From Erysipelotrichaceae bacterium NK3D112 (GTDB lineage: Bacteria; Bacillota_I; Bacilli_A; Erysipelotrichales; Erysipelotrichaceae), in NCBI GenBank assembly GCA_000701725.1, contig JNJQ01000004.1:62001-126000 (forward strand): 64,000 bases of DNA. Direction: 5' to 3'. Under the pieces are notes generated by a model. It was not told the origin of the DNA. It did no database searches and worked only from the letters and a program-made list of their open reading frames with translations. Within the stretch, counting starts at the first letter, position 1. The number at the start of each line of letters is the position of its first letter. A program made the translations under genes and the position numbers. This document shows, piece by piece, positions 50,505 to 59,739 of the stretch.

Positions 50505-52259
50505 TTATTTGCAGAGTTCGATGAATTCATCAATCTCATCGGCGAGAATCTGCAGAGAGCTTCTCCAGAAATTGATGTCGGTCAGATCGATTCCGGCAAC
50601 GGCGGCAGCGCCTTCAACGGTGGTTGTGCCGGTTGCCTTGAGCATCTTCTTATAAAGCGGAACGAAGGAAGGTCCTTCCTTGAGATACTTCGCATAGAGG
50701 CCTCTTGCGAACAGGCCGCCGAATGCGTAGGGGAAGTTGTAGAAGCTTAAATGTCCGCTGTAATAATGACCCTTGCATGCCCACATGTAAGGATGCAGGC
50801 AGTTATGATCAAGACCGTCTCCATAGGCCTTCTTCTGCGCTTCGATCATGAGTTCGCACAGCTGATCGGCGAACATGAATCCTTTCTCACGGTTTTCAAA
50901 TACCGCTGTTTCAAAGAGATATCTGGAATAGATGTCGCAGATGATCTGGTTGGCATCCATCAGCTGGCTTTCAATCAATGCACGCTTTGCGATCGGATCC
51001 TTTTCCGCTTTGATGGCGGCGTTCATCGCAACCACCTCATTGAATGTGGAAGCTGTTTCCGCCACCGGCATCGAGACATCCAGATTCAGGATGGAATTGT
51101 CTCTGAGGCACCAGTTGTGGAAGGCATGGCCAAGCTCATGAGCCAAGGTGACCACATCGCCAAGAGCGCCATCGAAGTTTGTGAGAATTCTGCTTTCCTT
51201 GATGGTAGGCATTTCCGCACAGAAGGCGCCGCCGACTTTGCCGGCATGAGGATAGAAGTCAATCCAGGCCTCGTCGAAGGCTCTTGCGATCATGTCCGTC
51301 TCTTCCTGATCAAATGTGGAGAACAGTTCAACCAGATAATCGCGGGCCTGTTCGGTGGTGAATACGGTGTCATTGCCTTCAAGCGGTGCGAACATCTCAT
51401 AGAAGGGCAGACCGTTCTCATAGCCGAGCAGTTTTGCCTTGGCTTTCATATATTCCCAGAATTTCGGCAGATACTCATTCATCGCACCGATCAGCGCGTC
51501 GAGTGTCTCCTTCTTCATATGGGCATTTTTCAGTGTTTCATCCAGCGGGGATTCATAGCCTCTTAACTGACAGTGGCTGATGACTTCCATCTTGATGGAA
51601 TTGAGTGAGAAGGCAATGCCGTCCTTGATCCGCTCATATGCCTTGATCTCTGCCTCATATGCGCTCTTTCTGACGGCGGGATCAGGATCATAAGCCTTGT
51701 TTCTGATATCGGAAAGGTTGGTAACTGTGCCGTTGTATTCAACCGGAACGGTGGAGGTCAGATAGCTCTGCAGATCGCTCCATGCGCCGGAACCGCTGAT
51801 CTCATAGAGGCTGATCACCTTTTCCACTTCCGGGGAAAGAGTATGTTCTGCGGCTTCTTTGATATTGGTCAGATAGAATTCATGCTCCTTGAGCAGAGGA
51901 TCGGAATCGATCACACTTGCGAGATCATCCAGCGCTGCAATGTACTGCACCAGAGCTGTACGCGGAGCGGCAGTGGCGGAGAGCTTGCGGGAGAGTCTTC
52001 CCTGAACGGCAGCGGCCTTGACATCGCTTGTGTTGACCGCCTGGCTCAATGAGGCAAATGAGAAAAGGGTATGTGCTTTGGCTTCAAGCTTCTGGGTGGT
52101 TTCAATCGCCTTCTTCAGAACATCCTTCGGTTCTCCCTCAAGATTTTCACTTAACGCTTTGAAATCCTCAATCAGCTGATCCAGATCCGCCTCATCCTGC
52201 GCGAATTTCGGATCATCATATCCTTTGTAAAGTTTTTCGAGTGACCATTCTTTATTCAT
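50505..52259 (-). CDS. pepF: Oligoendopeptidase F
   Basis: The 584-residue M3-family metallopeptidase has the zinc motif LAHELGHAFHNW and a third ligand Glu in ETASTFNEVVAM. It cuts short peptides in the cytosol during peptide use and recycling. The frame is open further upstream, but TATAAT of an extended -10 box (TGGTATAAT) lies over those codons, so the Met at 52259 (MNKEWSLEKLYKG) is the start, with AGAAGGGA upstream. It is a single-gene unit. Confidence 0.94.
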   Translation of the reverse strand: MNKEWSLEKLYKGYDDPKFAQDEADLDQLIEDFKALSENLEGEPKDVLKKAIETTQKLEAKAHTLFSFASLSQAVNTSDVKAAAVQGRLSRKLSATAAPRTALVQYIAALDDLASVIDSDPLLKEHEFYLTNIKEAAEHTLSPEVEKVISLYEISGSGAWSDLQSYLTSTVPVEYNGTVTNLSDIRNKAYDPDPAVRKSAYEAEIKAYERIKDGIAFSLNSIKMEVISHCQLRGYESPLDETLKNAHMKKETLDALIGAMNEYLPKFWEYMKAKAKLLGYENGLPFYEMFAPLEGNDTVFTTEQARDYLVELFSTFDQEETDMIARAFDEAWIDFYPHAGKVGGAFCAEMPTIKESRILTNFDGALGDVVTLAHELGHAFHNWCLRDNSILNLDVSMPVAETASTFNEVVAMNAAIKAEKDPIAKRALIESQLMDANQIICDIYSRYLFETAVFENREKGFMFADQLCELMIEAQKKAYGDGLDHNCLHPYMWACKGHYYSGHLSFYNFPYAFGGLFARGLYAKYLKEGPSFVPLYKKMLKATGTTTVEGAAAVAGIDLTDINFWRSSLQILADEIDEFIELCK

Positions 52260-52470
52260 AATTGTCGTATTTATCCCTTCTATGGGCATCATTATACCAC
52301 TGTGATCCGTCTGACACAGTCTTCAGCATCCCTGACATAACGCGGATTGCACATCCGTACAATCGTGGGAGGAAATCAGACGGTTTTGTGCAATAATATA
52401 AGCGACAGTCATCTGTGATACAGACAATGCAGTCCTGTACCGCAGATGAATCAGAAAAGGAGAAATACAT

Positions 52471-53148
52471 ATGAAATACGAAATCAGTAAACAGCCTTTT
52501 ACCATCCTCAAACTTGAAATGAATGCAGGTGAAAGCATCAAGTGCCAGAGCGGCGCCATGGCATGGATGAGCCCGGGCATCGAAATGGAAACCAAGACAG
52601 GCGGTCTTGGCGGCATGTTCAAGAAGATGATCGTCGGCGAATCCCTCGCTCTCAATCATTACCACGCAAACAATGCCGGTGAACTTGTCATGGCAAAACA
52701 CTGCCCCGGCGATATTCTCGCCTTCAACATCGGCGAAAAGCCGATCATTGCCCAGAAGAGCTCCTTCTTAGCGGCGACAGAAAACGTGAACATGGAAATC
52801 TACCTGCAGGAAAAGGCAGGCGTCGGCTTCTTTGGCGGTGAGGGCTTCTTAATGCAGAAGTATACCGGCAGCGGCTATGCATGGCTGGAAATTGACGGTG
52901 CGGTGGATGTCAGGGAACTGGCAGCCGGCGAACAGCTGATCATTGACTCCGGTTATGTGGCGGCGATGGATGTCACATGTTCCATGAGCATCCAGAGAAT
53001 CAAAGGCTTCTCCAATGTCATTCTTGGCGGCGAAGGTCTCTTCAACACCGTTGTCACCGGTCCGGGCAAAGTCTGGCTGCAGACCATGCCGATCAATGCG
53101 CTGGCAATGAATCTCTACGCATACATGCCGCATCCCTCAAGCAACTGA
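52471..53148 (+). CDS. TIGR00266/AIM24 family protein
   Basis: The 225-residue protein has the family pattern MKYEISKQPFTILKLEMNAGESIKCQSGAM-like start (residues 1-30), then a repeated beta-strand layout with GDILAFNIGEKPIIAQKSSF, GFLMQKYTGSGYAWLEIDG and GGEGLFNTVVTGPGKVWLQT near the end. The fold is a double beta-roll related to tryptophan RNA-binding attenuation-type proteins. Its molecular role is not settled. It is cytosolic and transcribed alone. AAAAGGAG precedes the ATG. Confidence 0.88.
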   Translation: MKYEISKQPFTILKLEMNAGESIKCQSGAMAWMSPGIEMETKTGGLGGMFKKMIVGESLALNHYHANNAGELVMAKHCPGDILAFNIGEKPIIAQKSSFLAATENVNMEIYLQEKAGVGFFGGEGFLMQKYTGSGYAWLEIDGAVDVRELAAGEQLIIDSGYVAAMDVTCSMSIQRIKGFSNVILGGEGLFNTVVTGPGKVWLQTMPINALAMNLYAYMPHPSSN

Positions 53149-53155
53149 CTGACGC

Positions 53156-53184
53156 AGACCGTCCGTGAATAACGGGCGGTTTTC
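53156..53184 (+). terminator. Terminator after the TIGR00266 gene
   Basis: CCGTCCG and CGGGCGG (one wobble) form the stem, followed by TTTTC. Confidence 0.65.
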
Positions 53185-53254
53185 ATTTGCCTTTGTGTCA
53201 ACAGCGGCAGGAAATACGCATGTTAGAATGAAGGTATTAAAGGAGGGAAAATTC

Positions 53255-54253
53255 ATGAATCTTCCCGTACAGACACAATCTGAAATTGCAAAGCTATATA
53301 AAAACAGACATCATGTTGAGCTCACCATCGGCATTCTGAAAAACGGTGAGAAGGAAATCGTTCATTACGGTCCGGATCAGGAAATTGTTGAAGGCGGGGC
53401 GCTCATCTATCCGGTCGGCTCCATCTGCAAGCCTTTCACAACCTCATTGATGGCAAAGTATATTTCGGAAGGAAAGCTGAATCTGGACGGTCATATCAAT
53501 GATTACATCAGGGATCTTCCCGAAAGATATTACCCGACACTCAGAAGACTCGCCACCCATACTTCCGGCTACAAGATGCAGCCCTATACACTGCTGAGCA
53601 GTCTGCCGTTCTTCATCAATCAGAACAAAGAGGGCGGCCTCTTCCATACCAATCCCTTCCGCGGATATCCGGATGAGGAGGGCATGATGAAGATCATCCG
53701 CGAAACCCGTCTGAAAGATCAGTCCTATCCGTTCTCCTATTCCAATATCGGCATGAGCATTCTCGGCTATATCGTCGGTCAGGTAAACGGCACCGGCTTC
53801 TGGGATTCCTTAACGGATTATATTGAAAATGATCTGGGTCTGAAAAATACATTCTTGGGAAATGTTGAAATGAAAGGCTATGACAAAAAGGATCAGCCAT
53901 GTGATTGCTGGCAATGGGAGAAAGAGGATGTCATCGCTCCGGCCGGCGCGCTCAACGCCACCATGGAGGATTTATTGCGCTTCGCAGAGATCAACCTCGA
54001 CGGATCAAGACCGTATCTTCGCATGTGCCATGATATCCACGGACCGTGCGAGAAGAATGCCAACAGCGGTCTTGCCTGGAGACTGGAAAAGGATATCCCC
54101 GTCTCATGGCATACCGGCTCGGCAGGGGCGTTCTCATGCTGGCTGGGACTGAACCGCAAAACAGGCACCGCGGTGGCGGTCGGCATCAACTGCGGCCTGG
54201 TCAATGTGGAGGAGATCGGCTTCTCGCTGATCCGCAATGAAGAGGAATTATAA
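53255..54253 (+). CDS. Serine hydrolase, class C beta-lactamase family
   Basis: The 332-residue protein has the penicillin-binding/class C beta-lactamase signature: SICK (Ser56-Lys59), FSYSNIGM (YxN motif) and WHTGSAGAF (HTG motif). No signal peptide is seen, which favours a cytosolic esterase or peptidase over a true beta-lactamase. I chose the start at 53255 after AAAGGAGGG, because the frame upstream crosses the TGTTAGAAT promoter box (53221-53229). A strong terminator follows. Confidence 0.87.
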   Translation: MNLPVQTQSEIAKLYKNRHHVELTIGILKNGEKEIVHYGPDQEIVEGGALIYPVGSICKPFTTSLMAKYISEGKLNLDGHINDYIRDLPERYYPTLRRLATHTSGYKMQPYTLLSSLPFFINQNKEGGLFHTNPFRGYPDEEGMMKIIRETRLKDQSYPFSYSNIGMSILGYIVGQVNGTGFWDSLTDYIENDLGLKNTFLGNVEMKGYDKKDQPCDCWQWEKEDVIAPAGALNATMEDLLRFAEINLDGSRPYLRMCHDIHGPCEKNANSGLAWRLEKDIPVSWHTGSAGAFSCWLGLNRKTGTAVAVGINCGLVNVEEIGFSLIRNEEEL

Positions 54254-54266
54254 TTCGAAAGACGCA

Positions 54267-54300
54267 AAAACAGCGGTCCGTGCGGGCCGCTGTTTCTTTT
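54267..54300 (+). terminator. Terminator after the serine hydrolase gene
   Basis: ACAGCGGTCC and GGGCCGCTGT pair (one wobble), followed by TTCTTTT. Confidence 0.8.
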
Positions 54301-54318
54301 GTGATGTCAGGTCTGAAT

Positions 54319-55350
54319 TCAGTTCAGCCAGTTCTTTTCGGTGATCTCGCATTCATAGCCGTGAATTCTGATTTTATCACCGATATGAAGCTTGTCCTTC
54401 TTTGCCAGGATGTAGCCGTTGTTCACGTCCTTGACATAGGAGTAGACCATCTTGGAAACCCGTCCGACTTCCTCCTCCTCGCCATCGATGTAAACCGGCT
54501 CGCCCGGTCCGCCGTACTGTTTCGCGCGGATATAGAAGTTTTCTTCCGGATCGGTGACGATGAAGCCGACCATCTCACGTTTGGGACCTTCTTCTTTAAT
54601 CTTGAGAAGGGCATCCTTGCCGATGAATTCCTTGTCCCAGTTGATGTTCTTTTCCAGACCGACCTCAAATGGATTGGTATGGGCAAGATCTCTCATGTAA
54701 TAGAAGCCCGCCTCAGTCGGGAGTGTCCATGCGAAGACCTGGAATTCAGTGACTTCCAGTCCGCCGGCAGCCTTGACCGCCTCATCGATCAGATCCTGAA
54801 CGGCATCCGCATCGTCAGCTGCGCAATAGACCTCATAGCCAAGCTTTTCACCCGTGAAGCCGCCGCGGTTGATGATGACATCAAGATCCTTCATCTTCGC
54901 TTCTCTGTTGGCGAAGAACTTCAGATCATCAACACCGCCCTCAATCAGGCTGTTCATGACATCCTTGCTTAACGGGCCCTGGATGGAGAACATGTGCCAG
55001 TCTTCGGTGATTTCGCTGCAGTCAACATCGAAATCATCGCTGTGATAATAGAACCAGTCATCCGCCTTTGTCGCATAGAGGGTGGATACCCAGTATCTTT
55101 CCTCATCCATGCGCATGACAACAACGTCATCGATGATTTCGCCCTGCTCATTGAGCATGACGGTATAACGGTCGCGTCCGACTTTCAGGGTGTCGATTTT
55201 GTTGGGGAAGATCCAGTCGAGGAATTTCTGCGCGTCCGGTCCGCTGACTTCCATCAGCTGGTGGGTAAACAGGTAGTATCCGACTTTTTCACGGACAGCC
55301 ATATGTTCACGGCGTTTCCAGTCGTCATTTTTGAATATGTTCTTAAACAT
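54319..55350 (-). CDS. GcvT-like folate-binding aminomethyl/methyltransferase
   Basis: The 343-residue protein has the GcvT layout: LMEVSGPDAQKFLDWIF, GEIIDDVVVMRMDEERYWVS, HMFSIQGPLSKDVMNSLI, TGEKLGYEVYCAADDADAV and EFIGKDALLKIKEEG, with a C-terminal barrel (VGRVSKMVYSYVKDVNNGYI). Such enzymes move a one-carbon group to tetrahydrofolate, in glycine cleavage or in demethylation of substrates such as DMSP or methylated amines. No gcvH or gcvP lies near, so a substrate demethylase is more likely than glycine cleavage. AAGGAGA precedes the start. It is the last gene of an SDR operon. Confidence 0.82.
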   Translation of the reverse strand: MFKNIFKNDDWKRREHMAVREKVGYYLFTHQLMEVSGPDAQKFLDWIFPNKIDTLKVGRDRYTVMLNEQGEIIDDVVVMRMDEERYWVSTLYATKADDWFYYHSDDFDVDCSEITEDWHMFSIQGPLSKDVMNSLIEGGVDDLKFFANREAKMKDLDVIINRGGFTGEKLGYEVYCAADDADAVQDLIDEAVKAAGGLEVTEFQVFAWTLPTEAGFYYMRDLAHTNPFEVGLEKNINWDKEFIGKDALLKIKEEGPKREMVGFIVTDPEENFYIRAKQYGGPGEPVYIDGEEEEVGRVSKMVYSYVKDVNNGYILAKKDKLHIGDKIRIHGYECEITEKNWLN

Positions 55351-55365
55351 GAGTGCCTGTTCTCC

Positions 55366-56592
55366 TTACATGAATTTATCGATCTTCTTCGCAATTTTGA
55401 TCCGCATCTTGCCGGCAGGGGAATCCTCTTCCCATACGCTCCATTCAGCACTGACAAGAGTCTTGACCATGCCGTGCCACATATACAGATGCGCTTCGCA
55501 CAATGACTGGGTTGCGCCGATGGCAAGTCCGCCTCTGTCGATGACATAGATGACCTCATTCTCATTGAAGGCCTCAATCTCGTATTTGCAGAGGATGGAC
55601 TGCAGCAGCATCTCTATCACTCCGCCCATCACTCTTCCGTCATGGATACTGTCAGGCACGCCTAGCCACTCACGGCATGCGCGGATCGCATAGCGCTCGC
55701 CATACATCGCCTTGCCGGCTGCCTCAAGCACGCACTTCTTGATCCATTCCGCCTGCTGCTCAGTGGTATAGCCGAGTTTCACCGCATTGGCGATGGCCGG
55801 CAGAAGGTAGAGGGAAGCGGCAGTGGACAGGTTGACCATCTGGTTGGAGGAGTCTGTCTCATTGTTGGTGCCGTTGACGAAATGATAATCGCATTCCTCG
55901 CGGAACATCATGCTTTCCTCAACGCACTCCTCTTCCGCTGTGAACTTCTTGTAATCATCGGAAACCGCCGGTCCGAAGGATTCCCATAAAGCATGAGGAG
56001 CAGCCGGGTATTTTTCACGGCTTTCGGCGATGATGCGGCAGTGCCTGTCTCCGCATCCCTTTGCCTCAACCATGAGATAGTCAAGCTTCTTTCCTTTTCT
56101 GTGTCTGGACTCGGTGGCGTCAGCCTGGCCCTGAAGACTCATTGTGGTCGCACGGCACAGTTCGCTGCCGCAGATGTCCCAGTCGCACACATCGAGTTCC
56201 TTTTCACATCTGTATGTGCCGAAGTCCTGGCATCGTCCGCACATCAGCAGGGCATCATCGCCCTTGTCGCCGATCAGAGCGCCGGGATAGGATCCGCACA
56301 TGAACGGATGGATGCCGAAACCGTCGTCATTGGGATAATTCAGTCCGGTGTAATAAAGACGGCCGTACGCTTCCTTGCACATTTCATCGGCACGGGTCGC
56401 ATAATCAGGAATGATGATTCTGTATGCCTGCGCAACCGCCGCGGAAAGCACCGCTTCAAATCGGGATGCGTAGTGCAGGGCTTCCTGGTAGCTCATCAGT
56501 CTGTTCCAGGGGGACTGTACGGCATTGAACTGTCTGAATCCGGCGCCGTTGCCGGAATCGGCAGGAATTCTTTCAGCTATTTTCTTTGTCAT
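55366..56592 (-). CDS. Uncharacterised Cys-rich protein in a GcvT/SDR operon
   Basis: The 408-residue protein is soluble and rich in Cys, with LLMCGRCQDFGTYRCEKELD, VCDWDICGSELCRATTMSLQ and VEAKGCGDRHCRIIAESREK in the first half. Spacing of these Cys suggests a metal or iron-sulfur site. The second half has ECDYHFVNGTNNE and a conserved-looking ending, AGKMRIKIAKKIDKF. I do not recognise the family. It lies five bases after the SDR stop and 15 bases before the GcvT-like gene, so all three are made together and may act on one methylated substrate. Confidence 0.75.
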   Translation of the reverse strand: MTKKIAERIPADSGNGAGFRQFNAVQSPWNRLMSYQEALHYASRFEAVLSAAVAQAYRIIIPDYATRADEMCKEAYGRLYYTGLNYPNDDGFGIHPFMCGSYPGALIGDKGDDALLMCGRCQDFGTYRCEKELDVCDWDICGSELCRATTMSLQGQADATESRHRKGKKLDYLMVEAKGCGDRHCRIIAESREKYPAAPHALWESFGPAVSDDYKKFTAEEECVEESMMFREECDYHFVNGTNNETDSSNQMVNLSTAASLYLLPAIANAVKLGYTTEQQAEWIKKCVLEAAGKAMYGERYAIRACREWLGVPDSIHDGRVMGGVIEMLLQSILCKYEIEAFNENEVIYVIDRGGLAIGATQSLCEAHLYMWHGMVKTLVSAEWSVWEEDSPAGKMRIKIAKKIDKFM

Positions 56593-56597
56593 TTTAC

Positions 56598-57506
56598 TTA
56601 ATCCTCCTCAGGCGGGTACGCGTCAATCTGCGGCTGGAACTTCACGATATTATGGGTGGCGCCGCCGTCAACCATGATGACTTCGCCCGTGATTCCGTCC
56701 GCCGCCGGTGTGCACATGGTATAGGCCATGATGCCGATCTGGTCGACTTCCATCTGACCGTCTGTCTGCCAGACCATCAGCTCATCATAGAATTCATCCT
56801 GCTGCTCATCGGTTAAGCTTTCGCTGGCCAGATTGCCGGCTGAGCCCGGTGTGACCATGCCGCCGGGGGCAATGGAGTTGACCATGATGCCGTAGCGCTT
56901 AAGCTCCTTGGCGGTTTCAACGGTCAGGCCCATGATCGCCGCTTTGCTGGATGCGTAGTGGGGATAGCCGCCGAAGACCGGATAGGGCATCACCGGACAG
57001 TTGGATGAGATCAATACGATCTTTCCGCCATTGCCTGCGTCCTTCATGACGCGGCTGACATATTTGACGCCATAGAAGGCGCCGAAGACATTCACGGAGA
57101 ATACTTTCTGAAGATCTTCTTTGGGCAGATCGTAGATCTTCGCATAGTTCCATGTGGCCGCGCAGTTCACATAGATATCAACGCTTCCGAATGTTTCAAC
57201 GGTATAGCTGACCAGCGCTTCAACTTCCTCTTCCTTTGTGACATCGGTTTTGCAGAAGCGGACGGTGTCTTTGAAGCCCTCTGCTTCCAGAAGCTCCAAT
57301 GCGACATCCCGCTCCAGTTCGGAGTAAGAGGCCATCACCACATTGGCGCCGCCCTGAAGCAGACGCAGTGTGATGTCAAATCCAAGACCGCTCGATCCGC
57401 CGGTCACGATGGCTGTTTTGCCCCTGACGGAGAACATGTCCGCAAAGGGACGGGCTTTGGCGATATATCCTTCAAGCATGGATCTGTCACCGGGTGTAAA
57501 AGGCAT
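56598..57506 (-). CDS. Short-chain dehydrogenase/reductase
   Basis: The 302-residue protein has TAIVTGGSSGLGFDITLRLL (NAD(P) loop), VDIYVNCAATWN (NNAG-like), ISSNCP (catalytic Ser) and YPHYASSKAAIMGLT (Tyr and Lys), followed by VNSIAPGGMVTPG. It oxidises or reduces a hydroxy/keto group. An N-terminal extension of about 30 residues precedes the fold. I set the start at 57506 after GAGGAGGAAAAATC; the open frame upstream lies in the regulatory region. It is the first gene of the three-gene operon opposite the PucR regulator. Confidence 0.88.
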   Translation of the reverse strand: MPFTPGDRSMLEGYIAKARPFADMFSVRGKTAIVTGGSSGLGFDITLRLLQGGANVVMASYSELERDVALELLEAEGFKDTVRFCKTDVTKEEEVEALVSYTVETFGSVDIYVNCAATWNYAKIYDLPKEDLQKVFSVNVFGAFYGVKYVSRVMKDAGNGGKIVLISSNCPVMPYPVFGGYPHYASSKAAIMGLTVETAKELKRYGIMVNSIAPGGMVTPGSAGNLASESLTDEQQDEFYDELMVWQTDGQMEVDQIGIMAYTMCTPAADGITGEVIMVDGGATHNIVKFQPQIDAYPPEED

Positions 57507-57805
57507 AATGATTTTTCCTCCTCGATTATGAAATGGTATTCCCGGGATTGAATACATCTTTATTCTAAAAATGATGCAGGTCTGTTCCAATACGGATAAC
57601 AAAGGGAAATCTTCATGGATTACAAACAAAATGACGGAGCCCTGAATCGTGTTTGAATCAAAAGTTTAATCCCGAAAAGCCTTTTGCAATCAAGGATTAT
57701 CAAAACACACCGCATAATGATCGCGGAAAAAGGGATATGACACCTACAAAATGATGTGTGTCAGATGCTGTTACGGGATATAATGAAGAAAAGAAGGTGA
57801 TGTTT
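57507..57805. promoter_or_regulatory. Divergent control region between the SDR operon and the PucR gene
   Basis: About 300 bases without a gene. It contains TATAAT (57779-57784) for the PucR gene, an inverted repeat TGACAC...GTGTCA (within 57740-57766), and recurring CAAAATGA/AAAATGATG words that could be binding sites. Its length and divergent layout suit a regulator that controls the opposite operon. Confidence 0.5.
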
Positions 57806-59341
57806 ATGAAGCTTTCCGCCGACATACTTCATAACGAACTGGCAAAACAATACCGGATCACACGCAGCGGGCCGAGTGACAGCGGCCTCAGTCTTTTGCG
57901 TCCCGAATTCTATATGGAAGGGGATGATACCTTTTTAAAGGACCATCTCTATCTGGCCACGGCCGAGCATCTTCCCCGCCGTCCGAAAATCCAGCGCGGT
58001 GCGGTGCTTGTATGTATCGGGGATTCTCTCAACCTGCGATATTACGAGGAACGGCTGTGTCTTCTGATCATTCACAACAAGGCCGATTTCTTCAAGGCCT
58101 ACCAGCAGATCCAGAGCATTTTCAGCCGCTATGACGAGTGGGAAAGAAACCTGTACAGACATCTGCTTTCCGACAACAGTATCCAGGATATGATCCGTGA
58201 AAGCGCGGTGCTTTTCGGCAAGCCGATCATTCTGATTGATTCCTCCTTCCGCTATGCGGCAAGCAGCGCAACAGCCAGACATGATGACGCATGGACGCCT
58301 ACCGCAGGCGGCGCACTCCATACGGATTCGCTTTCCTCCTTCCTCAAAGACAGCGATCTGATGACTGAAAAACATGGCGCATTGCGGATTGATCTGAACA
58401 ATACCCGCACCCTCTGCGTCAATCTGTTTGACCGGCAGAATCAATATGAGGGCTGCTTATGCATCCCGATGGGGGAGGATGAATTCGAACCGGGCATCGA
58501 GCGGTTGGCTGAATTCCTGGCGGCCATGCTGGAAAAGGCGATTGAGAGGAATCCGTCCGTGCTCAATGACGAAAATCCATCCGTCAAAACGGTGATGCGC
58601 ACCCTGATTGATGAACAGCCGATCACCCAGGCCCAGCGGCTGATCCTCAACAGCACAAACCACAGCACCGCATATTACTGCGCAGTGCTTCAGTACGGAA
58701 ACCGGAAGAACCGGATTCCGGCCGGCTATATCTGTGATTCCTTTGAGGAACTGTTTGAGGAGTCATATGCCATCCGCCATGATGATGCGATTGTATGCTT
58801 TGTGAAAGCGGATCAGAAGAACGGCAGGGATATTTCCGAATTCATGAAAAAAGGCGGCATCCGCCTGAAGGAATTCTGTGAATCGATGAATCTGAATGCC
58901 GGTGTTTCCGATGTGTTCAATGATCTGTTTGATATCCGCATCCATTTTCATCAGGCAGAGAATGCGCTGGAAAACGGCAAGCTGATCGATCCGGATAAGG
59001 TGATCTGCACATTTGAGGAATATGCCCTGTATGAGCTGGTGCTCAATTCGCTTGGCGAGCTGCCTTCCGAGGCATATTTTCCCAGCGGACTAAGCCGCAT
59101 CATCAGCCATGATGATGCCTCCGGTGTCTCATATCTGGAAACACTCAAAGTCTTCCTGGAGGAAAGCATGTCCTATACCAGCGCCGCAAGAAGACTGTAT
59201 ATCCACCGCTCCACTCTGATTGACCGCATCGCGAGGATTGAAAAGGAGATGAACATCAGTCTGAAAAATCCCGCCCAGCGGCTGCGCATCGAGATCGTGC
59301 TCAAAGCGATCGAAATCGAAAATGCATTAAGGAACAGATGA
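57806..59341 (+). CDS. PucR/CdaR-type transcriptional regulator
   Basis: The 511-residue protein ends in a PucR-type helix-turn-helix: YLETLKVFLEESMSYTSAAR, RLYIHRSTLIDRIARIEKEM and NPAQRLRIEIVLKAIE. The middle (about 270-400) resembles the GGDEF-like domain of CdaR/PucR proteins, and the first 130 residues resemble a PucR N-terminal sensor. These regulators respond to purines, sugar acids or other small substrates. Placed opposite the SDR/GcvT operon, it probably switches that operon on. AGAAGG at proper spacing favours the second Met (57806). Confidence 0.88.
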   Translation: MKLSADILHNELAKQYRITRSGPSDSGLSLLRPEFYMEGDDTFLKDHLYLATAEHLPRRPKIQRGAVLVCIGDSLNLRYYEERLCLLIIHNKADFFKAYQQIQSIFSRYDEWERNLYRHLLSDNSIQDMIRESAVLFGKPIILIDSSFRYAASSATARHDDAWTPTAGGALHTDSLSSFLKDSDLMTEKHGALRIDLNNTRTLCVNLFDRQNQYEGCLCIPMGEDEFEPGIERLAEFLAAMLEKAIERNPSVLNDENPSVKTVMRTLIDEQPITQAQRLILNSTNHSTAYYCAVLQYGNRKNRIPAGYICDSFEELFEESYAIRHDDAIVCFVKADQKNGRDISEFMKKGGIRLKEFCESMNLNAGVSDVFNDLFDIRIHFHQAENALENGKLIDPDKVICTFEEYALYELVLNSLGELPSEAYFPSGLSRIISHDDASGVSYLETLKVFLEESMSYTSAARRLYIHRSTLIDRIARIEKEMNISLKNPAQRLRIEIVLKAIEIENALRNR

Positions 59342-59367
59342 AAAAAATGCCCGCAGGCATTTTTTTA
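59341..59367. terminator. Bidirectional terminator after the PucR gene
   Basis: AAAAAAATGCC and GGCATTTTTTT form a stem with a CGCA loop; it serves both the PucR gene and the small convergent gene. Confidence 0.88.
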
Positions 59368-59375
59368 AATGATTC

Positions 59376-59594
59376 TTATTTGGAGCATTCTTTGAGATCT
59401 CTGTCAATCTCTTCCGCAAACTTGGCAGCTTCCGCACTTTCCGGATAGCTGAGCAGCTTTCTGTATGTGAGTGCTCCGACGAGCTTCATACGCGGATCCT
59501 TTGTGGAGCCCGGAATGTACTTTTCAAGAACGGCTCTTCCTTCTTCGGAACGCAGAATGTCTCTGACCTTTGAATCAAGTGATAATTTTCCCAT
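59376..59594 (-). CDS. Small helical protein with a VLEKYIPG-type motif
   Basis: The 72-residue protein contains KVRDILRSEEGRAVLEKYIP and a following LTYRKLLSYPES. This small helical motif (LLxxPxxRAVLEKYLPG) is often seen at the ends of glycosidases and oxidoreductases in Firmicutes and gut bacteria; here it stands alone. AAGGAGG lies inside the longest frame, so the second Met is the real start. Function is unknown. It lies between the PucR and CoA-transferase genes and may belong to the same metabolic cluster. Confidence 0.7.
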   Translation of the reverse strand: MGKLSLDSKVRDILRSEEGRAVLEKYIPGSTKDPRMKLVGALTYRKLLSYPESAEAAKFAEEIDRDLKECSK

Positions 59595-59739
59595 AATTTC
59601 CTCCTTCAATTGATTATGTGTGAAATTCTTTCCCGGGATTTCATCTATATCTTAGAAGGATTGCGGATAGGGAAGTATCCGCAGAAGTGCTGTTTTTTTT
59701 ATCTTTTATCCGTCATTTTGAAGGCATTTTCAGTCTCAC

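Noticed and set aside
52260-52292. Longer PepF start (MMPIEG...)
   Set aside because: Those codons directly follow the -10 box; PepF homology begins at MNKEWSLEKLY.
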